Assembly (NCBI GenBank): GCA_964472725.1
Contig: CAYYLZ010000001.1
Span: 38,314-102,313 of the forward strand
Source of the DNA: RGIG6375 sp964472725
Lineage (GTDB): Bacteria > Bacillota > Clostridia > Oscillospirales > Oscillospiraceae
DNA length: 64,000 bases
Reading direction: 5' to 3'
Shown: one piece after another, positions 59,348-64,000 of the stretch
Layout: each line of letters begins with the position of its first letter
Numbering within the stretch: the first letter of the stretch is position 1
Notes under the pieces: generated by a model
Seen by the model: only the letters and a program-made list of their open reading frames with translations
Databases searched by the model: none
What the model was told of the DNA's origin: nothing
Position numbers and translations under genes: made by a program

Positions 59348-60802
59348 ATGAATTATAAAATGATGGGGCGTTTCATCGCCCAGATATTAGCCATCGAGGC
59401 CGCGTTCATGATACCGGCTCTCCTTATAAGCGCAGTCTGTCGGGAAAGCGACGCTGTGAATGGCTTTTTGTGCTCGATCGGTATAATCATCGCCATTGCA
59501 GCCCTTTTGTGGCTGCGTTGCAAGGACGCGAAAAAGGGCTTTTACGCCAAAGAGGGACTTACCTGTACCGGCATAAGCTGGTTGGTAATGAGCCTGCTGG
59601 GCTGCCTGCCCTTTGTTATTTCCGGCGAGATACCCAACTACATCGATGCACTTTTTGAAATGGTATCCGGCTTTACTACCACCGGCGCCTCCGTTGTTCC
59701 GGCAGTGGAGGAGCTGTCCCACGGCGCCCTTTACTGGCGCAGCTTCAGCAACTGGGTAGGCGGCATGGGTATTCTTGTGTTCCTGCTGGCGGTCATACCC
59801 GTCAGCGAGCAGAAGGGCGGCTTTACCATGCACCTGCTCCGGGCGGAAAGTCCCGGCCCCAATGTGGGCAAGCTGGTGCCCCGCATGAAGCAGACGGCCG
59901 TGATACTTTATGTTATCTATATCCTGCTGACTGTTATAAATTTCATTTTCCTGCTCTTTGGGAAAATGCCGTTCTTTGATGCGTTCTGCACGGCTTTGAG
60001 TACGGCAGGCACCGGCGGTTTTGGTGTCAAAAACGACGGCTTTGCAAGCTTCAGTCCTTATATTCAGAACGTGACCACAGTGTTCATGCTGCTGTTCGGC
60101 GTGAATTTCGGTTGCTATTACCTGCTGCTGATAAAGCAGGTGAAGAGCGTTATCCGTGACGAAGAACTGCGGGCCTTTGTGGTCGTTGTGCTGGCGGCTG
60201 TCGTGCTCATTGTGCTTGACCTGCGCGGATATTACGCCACTCTCGGCGAGACCATTCGCCATGCGGCCTTTCAGGTGGGCGCAGTTATCTCCACCACCGG
60301 TTTTGCAAGCGATGATTTCAACCAATGGCCCAATTTTTCCAAGACCATACTGCTATGCCTGATGATAGTCGGCGCCTGTGCGGGAAGCACCGCCGGCGGC
60401 TTCAAGTTCAGCCGTATGCTGCTGGTGTTCAAAAGCCTTGGACGAAATATCAAGCAGATACTTTATCCCAACCGGGTGATGGTCGTCCGCAATAACGACA
60501 CCGTTGTGGACGAGAAGATACTGCAGAATACCAACGGCTATCTTGCCGCTTACGCCATTATTCTTGTGTTCAGCTTTATGGCTGTGTCAGTGGACGGCTT
60601 CTCCATAGAAACCAACATATCCGCTGTTCTGTCCTGCTTCAATAACATCGGTCCCGGTCTCGACGCCGTAGGCCCCATGTATAATTTCGCGTCCTACAGC
60701 TACTTCTCCAAACTGGTGCTGATTTTTGATATGCTGGCAGGCAGGCTGGAGATATTCCCCATACTGGTGCTGTTTTCCCGCAACACATGGCGTAATAAAT
60801 AA
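59348..60802 (+). CDS. trkH: Trk system potassium uptake protein TrkH, first copy
   Basis: A 484-residue potassium channel-like transporter of the TrkH/KtrB superfamily. The four pore-loop glycine motifs are TTTGAS, STAGTGGFG, STTGFAS and NNIGPGL. GGMGILVFLLAVIPV and MHLLRAESPGP are typical conserved segments. The second copy downstream is the same length and nearly collinear. Potassium uptake is inferred from family membership. Confidence 0.93.
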   Translation: MNYKMMGRFIAQILAIEAAFMIPALLISAVCRESDAVNGFLCSIGIIIAIAALLWLRCKDAKKGFYAKEGLTCTGISWLVMSLLGCLPFVISGEIPNYIDALFEMVSGFTTTGASVVPAVEELSHGALYWRSFSNWVGGMGILVFLLAVIPVSEQKGGFTMHLLRAESPGPNVGKLVPRMKQTAVILYVIYILLTVINFIFLLFGKMPFFDAFCTALSTAGTGGFGVKNDGFASFSPYIQNVTTVFMLLFGVNFGCYYLLLIKQVKSVIRDEELRAFVVVVLAAVVLIVLDLRGYYATLGETIRHAAFQVGAVISTTGFASDDFNQWPNFSKTILLCLMIVGACAGSTAGGFKFSRMLLVFKSLGRNIKQILYPNRVMVVRNNDTVVDEKILQNTNGYLAAYAIILVFSFMAVSVDGFSIETNISAVLSCFNNIGPGLDAVGPMYNFASYSYFSKLVLIFDMLAGRLEIFPILVLFSRNTWRNK

Positions 60803-60823
60803 ATCAGACTTACAGGGTGCTCC

Positions 60824-62278
60824 ATGAATTATAAGATGATGGGGCGATTTATCGCTCAGATATTGCTGATAGAGGCGGCGTTCATGCTGCCGCCATTCAT
60901 AATAAGCGCAGTCTGCCGCGAGAGCGACGCTGCGTGGGGCTTCCTGTGCTCAATTTGCATTACGCTGCTGGTCGCCGGACTTCTTTGGCTGCTCTGCCGA
61001 AGAGCGAAAAAGGGCTTTTACGCCAAAGAGGGACTTACCTGCACCGGCATAAGCTGGATAGTAATGAGCCTTCTGGGCAGCCTGCCCTTTGTTATATCCG
61101 GCGTACTGCCCAATTATATCGATGCCCTTTTCGAGATGGTCGCCGGTTTTACCACCACCGGCGCTACGGTAATTCGGGTGGCAGAAACCCTGCCAAAGGG
61201 CTTTATGTTCTGGGGCAGCTTCAGCCACTGGGTAGGCGGTATGGGCGTGCTGGTTTTCATGCTTGCCGTTCTGCCCGTCAGTGAGCAGAAGGGCGGCTTC
61301 ACCATGCATCTGCTGCGGGCGGAAAGCCCCGGCCCCAATGTGGGCAAGCTGGTGCCCCGCATGAAGCAGACGGCCATGATACTCTATGTTATTTATGTTG
61401 TCCTCACCATTGCCAACTTCCTGTTCCTTATTGCGGGAGGTATGCCGATTTTTGAGGCGGTCTGCACGGCTTTCAGTACGGCGGGAACCGGCGGCTTCTG
61501 CCTGAAAAATGATAGCATGGCCGGTTACAGTCCGTACATACAGACGGTTACAACAGTGTTCATGCTGCTTTTCGGTGTAAACTTTAGTTGTTATTATCTG
61601 CTGCTGATGAAGAAGGTGAAAAGCGTTCTCAAAAATGAGGAGCTGCGGGTATATCTGTGTGTTATCGCGGCCAGCATAGTGGTTATCATACTCAACCTGC
61701 GCGGTGTGTATGATACTCTCGCCGAAACCATACGCCACGCGGCATTTCAGACGGTGGCTATCGTCACCACCACCGGCTATGCCACCACGGACTTTGCCCT
61801 TTGGCCCGGAGTTTCCAAAACTGTGCTGCTCTGCCTGATGATAGTAGGCGGATGCGCGGGAAGCACCGCCGGCGGCTTTAAGTTCAGCCGAATTCTGCTT
61901 GTGTTCAAGATACTTGCCCGCAATATCAAGCAGATACTTTATCCCCACCGAGTGCTTGTTGTCCGCCTAAATGGCGATGTGATGGACGAGAAGGTGCTGC
62001 AGAATACCAACGGCTACTTGGCCGCATATATTATAATGCTCGTATTCAGCCTTGTTGCTGTGTCTGTAGACGGCTTTTCCATCGAAACGAATGTTTCCGC
62101 GGTCATCGCCTGCATAAACAATATAGGCCCCGGTCTCGGAGCAGTCGGCCCCATGAGTAATTTTGCGGACTATAGCTGGTTTTCAAAGCTGGTGCTGATT
62201 TTTGATATGCTTGCCGGACGACTTGAGATTTTCCCCATTCTCGTGCTGTTTTCCGGAAGCACATGGCGGAATAAATAA
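60824..62278 (+). CDS. trkH: Trk system potassium uptake protein TrkH, second tandem copy
   Basis: A 484-residue paralogue of the preceding gene. Long blocks are identical, for example VSEQKGGFTMHLLRAESPGP and LVLIFDMLAGRLEIFPILVL. Pore-loop motifs are TTTGAT, STAGTGGFC, TTTGYAT and NNIGPGL. Differences near the second (FG to FC) and third (GFAS to GYAT) loops could change affinity or selectivity between K+ and Na+. The two copies probably share the single TrkA. It starts 21 bases after the first copy's stop. Confidence 0.92.
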   Translation: MNYKMMGRFIAQILLIEAAFMLPPFIISAVCRESDAAWGFLCSICITLLVAGLLWLLCRRAKKGFYAKEGLTCTGISWIVMSLLGSLPFVISGVLPNYIDALFEMVAGFTTTGATVIRVAETLPKGFMFWGSFSHWVGGMGVLVFMLAVLPVSEQKGGFTMHLLRAESPGPNVGKLVPRMKQTAMILYVIYVVLTIANFLFLIAGGMPIFEAVCTAFSTAGTGGFCLKNDSMAGYSPYIQTVTTVFMLLFGVNFSCYYLLLMKKVKSVLKNEELRVYLCVIAASIVVIILNLRGVYDTLAETIRHAAFQTVAIVTTTGYATTDFALWPGVSKTVLLCLMIVGGCAGSTAGGFKFSRILLVFKILARNIKQILYPHRVLVVRLNGDVMDEKVLQNTNGYLAAYIIMLVFSLVAVSVDGFSIETNVSAVIACINNIGPGLGAVGPMSNFADYSWFSKLVLIFDMLAGRLEIFPILVLFSGSTWRNK

Positions 62279-62624
62279 AATTGATAATTGATAGGGGTGC
62301 GTGCGATTTGATTGAGGAGTTTGTTTTTTGTACGGTACCCGCTTGTAGAGAGCGCCACCTCAGGTGCTCCGTTTGTAGCGATGATTGCAGCAAAAACAAT
62401 AAAGCGAAAGATATAAAAACTATGTCATGCTGAGCATGCGAAGCATCTTCGCATGGACGTGAGATTGGCAGTTAAACAGCTGCGGAGACTCTTCGCTGTG
62501 CTCAGGGTGACAAGCTTTTGGTTTTATGCGCTGTCCGTTATTGCACCGCACCTGTAGGGCGGCTTGCTTTCAAGCCGCCGCAGCGTAACGACTACAGCCG
62601 CAAAAGCGACAATATGCAAAACAC
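62279..62624. repeat. Dispersed intergenic repeat, copy F
   Basis: It begins AATTGATAATTGATAGGGG, as in copies A and B, directly at the trkH stop. Modules are GTAGAGAGCGCCACCTCAGG, GTCATGCTGAGCATGCGAAG, GTAGGGCGGCTTGC with AAGCCGCCGC, and CGTAACGACTACAGCCGC. The strand carries no gene. Confidence 0.7.
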
Positions 62625-62867
62625 AAAAAAACGGAGTGGATTTAGGCAGATCCCAACAAGAAAACATAGCCCTCTTGCAGGCCCTTTTGTTCCAACTCAT
62701 TGTTGCTTTTTCTTGCGATACACCAAGTAGCGCTGCGAAAAATCGCCTCGATTTGAAACAAAATTGCTCTGCAATAGGCTGTAAACAGGTTAGGCCGCAA
62801 GCTCAATAGCTTGCGGCCTAACTCTATGTTTTCTTGTTGGGATCTGCCTTTTTTCTACTCCGTTTTT
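62625..62867. repeat. Long inverted repeat, 44-base arms
   Basis: The left arm (62625-62669) contains AGGCAGATCCCAACAAGAAA and ACATAG. The right arm (62824-62867) carries the exact inverse, CTATGTTTTCTTGTTGGGATC, then TGCCT. Both ends carry ACGGAGT/ACTCCGT. Inside is a perfect 15-base stem at 62789-62822 (GTTAGGCCGCAAGCT and inverse), which could terminate transcription. The element may be a MITE or a remnant of a larger mobile element; no intact gene is inside. Confidence 0.7.
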
Positions 62868-62883
62868 ATGTATGTAATTATTA

Positions 62884-63870
62884 TTACTTTACGTAGTAGT
62901 TTGCGCCGTACTTCATGACTTCGTCATAGATCCAGCCGGTGCGCTGCTCGAGGTTGGGCATGTCGGGACGTGCGTTTACGCCGCCCTGCCATACAAGGCC
63001 GCCGCCTGCGCCGAGGGTGTCGATCTTCTCGCGGACGAGAGCGCGGATCTCTTCCTCGGTAGCGTCGGGCTCAGCAGCTCTGCCGCTGCCGTCCCAGCCG
63101 CCGACGATAGCAAGGTTGTTGCCGTACTTTGCCTTGACAGCGGTCAGGTCGTTCATGGTCTGAGCGGGATCCCATGCGGTGAAGCCGCAGTCGATGAAAT
63201 CGTCGATAAGGATCATGCACTCGCCGCAGCAGTGGAGCTGGCAGGGGATGCCTGCGTCGAGGAACAGCTCGGTGTACTGCTTCCAGTAGGGCTTGAAGAG
63301 CTCCTGGAACATCTCCTTGGAGATGAAGGGGCTGCGGGCGGTAGCAACGTCGTCGGGCAGCCAGAGCATATCGGGCTTGTAGTACTTGATGATGTTCTTG
63401 GCGATCTCAAGGTTGTAGCTGTTGTGCCACTCCATGATAGCCTGAACCTCTTCGGGTTCTTCGTAGCAGGCGCAGAGACCCTCGGTGAAGCCCATGTAGT
63501 TAATGAGGGCCTGGAAGAAGCCGGTAACAGAGTCGGAAGCTAGGGGAGCCTTCTCGCGGTCAATGTTTTCCATGTCCTTCTTTGCCATGGCTTCCCAGTC
63601 AACGTTGGAAAGATCGGGAGCAGTAAGAATATCGCGCCACTTGGTGATGTCCTCCAGCATGAAATCGCCGGGCTTGGGAATGAAGCCGCTTGCGAAGCCG
63701 GACTCCTCGGAGATAACGTACTCGATGCCCCACATGTCAAAGCCGGAACCGTCATCATTTCTTCTGGTGTTGAGAACAGAGGGACGGAACATGGTGGTCA
63801 TGCCGATGGGCACAGACTCGGGGCACTCGCGATTAAGGACGCGCAGATAGTTTTCTTTATTGGTAAGCAT
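62884..63870 (-). CDS. Uroporphyrinogen decarboxylase (URO-D)-like protein, second copy
   Basis: A 328-residue URO-D superfamily protein. IPCQLHCCGECMILIDDFID carries the H-x-C-G-type metal site, followed by the C-terminal AIVGGWDGSGRA, similar to substrate-loop regions of MtaA/CmuA methyltransferases. The N-terminus MLTNKENYLRVLNRECPESV with a Pro pair is common to non-heme URO-D proteins of gut anaerobes. AGAGGTG lies before the start and a TATAAT about 40-50 bases further upstream. It shares the fold and metal motif, but not close sequence, with the protein at 37208-38269. It may demethylate a methoxy or methylamine-type compound with an unlinked corrinoid protein; this is inference. Confidence 0.75.
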   Translation of the reverse strand: MLTNKENYLRVLNRECPESVPIGMTTMFRPSVLNTRRNDDGSGFDMWGIEYVISEESGFASGFIPKPGDFMLEDITKWRDILTAPDLSNVDWEAMAKKDMENIDREKAPLASDSVTGFFQALINYMGFTEGLCACYEEPEEVQAIMEWHNSYNLEIAKNIIKYYKPDMLWLPDDVATARSPFISKEMFQELFKPYWKQYTELFLDAGIPCQLHCCGECMILIDDFIDCGFTAWDPAQTMNDLTAVKAKYGNNLAIVGGWDGSGRAAEPDATEEEIRALVREKIDTLGAGGGLVWQGGVNARPDMPNLEQRTGWIYDEVMKYGANYYVK

Positions 63871-64000
63871 ATTGGTTTACACCTCTTTAGTTTAATCAAT
63901 TACTCTCTATTCTACATTATATGTCAGAAAAAAACAAGAGAAACATGCCTCGATATAGATAAAAAACACCGTATATACGGCCTGAGGCGGAGAAAAGGGC

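Overview
The window looks like a piece of chromosome from an anaerobic, endospore-forming member of the Firmicutes, most likely class Clostridia. The evidence is spoIIID, sigma-A type TTGACA/TATAAT promoters, GGAGG ribosome binding sites, Rho-independent terminators after many genes, an oxygen-sensitive glycyl radical enzyme and an aldo-keto reductase with iron-sulfur ligands. A gut or plant-biomass habitat is an inference from the xylose and pectin genes. I see no rRNA, tRNA, CRISPR array, phage or intact insertion sequence.

Layout. 1-4.4 kb: an L-cysteine desulfidase-like gene cut by the window edge, a divergent GntR/FCD regulator, a fumarate/urocanate-reductase-like flavoprotein and an unknown membrane protein. 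4.5-11.4 kb: a minus-strand MacA/MacB-like export system ending in an S-layer-homology protein, and a ZIP metal transporter. 11.5-24.6 kb: a carbohydrate island with an unassigned glycosidase-like protein, an SDR, GH28, GH43, an (alpha/alpha)6 glycosidase, galM, xylA, a GH3 beta-xylosidase and xylB. None of the hydrolases has a signal peptide and no sugar importer is present, so this is probably cytoplasmic processing of imported oligosaccharides. 24.7-33.4 kb: an ECF sigma factor with a membrane partner, birA, trmO, a MATE exporter, purC, a PAP2-GDPD fusion, spoIIID and sfsA.

33.7-38.3 kb holds niaR-pncB (NAD salvage), an EIIC_2-family permease with an operator-like palindrome on its promoter, and a URO-D-like protein. 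38.3-49.3 kb holds GtrA, a possible small RNA or attenuator, a methyltransferase, a second flavoprotein, a glycyl radical enzyme without its activase, a SLOG protein, an Fe-S aldo-keto reductase, a tyrosine phosphatase-like protein, a YitT protein and rpmE. 49.7-54.5 kb is a GldA-GldF-GldG-DUF4340 transporter operon. 54.9-57.9 kb is larE-larB-larC (nickel pincer cofactor). 58-62.3 kb is trkA followed by two tandem trkH copies. A second URO-D-like gene closes the window.

Intergenic DNA is rich in dispersed, modular palindromic repeats bounded by AATTGATAATTGA-like ends. The signals most worth following are the glycyl radical enzyme beside a flavoprotein whose promoter carries a perfect dyad, the permease next to niaR, the isolated promoter-hairpin-terminator unit at 39.4-39.5 kb, and the complete nickel pincer cofactor set without a visible client enzyme.
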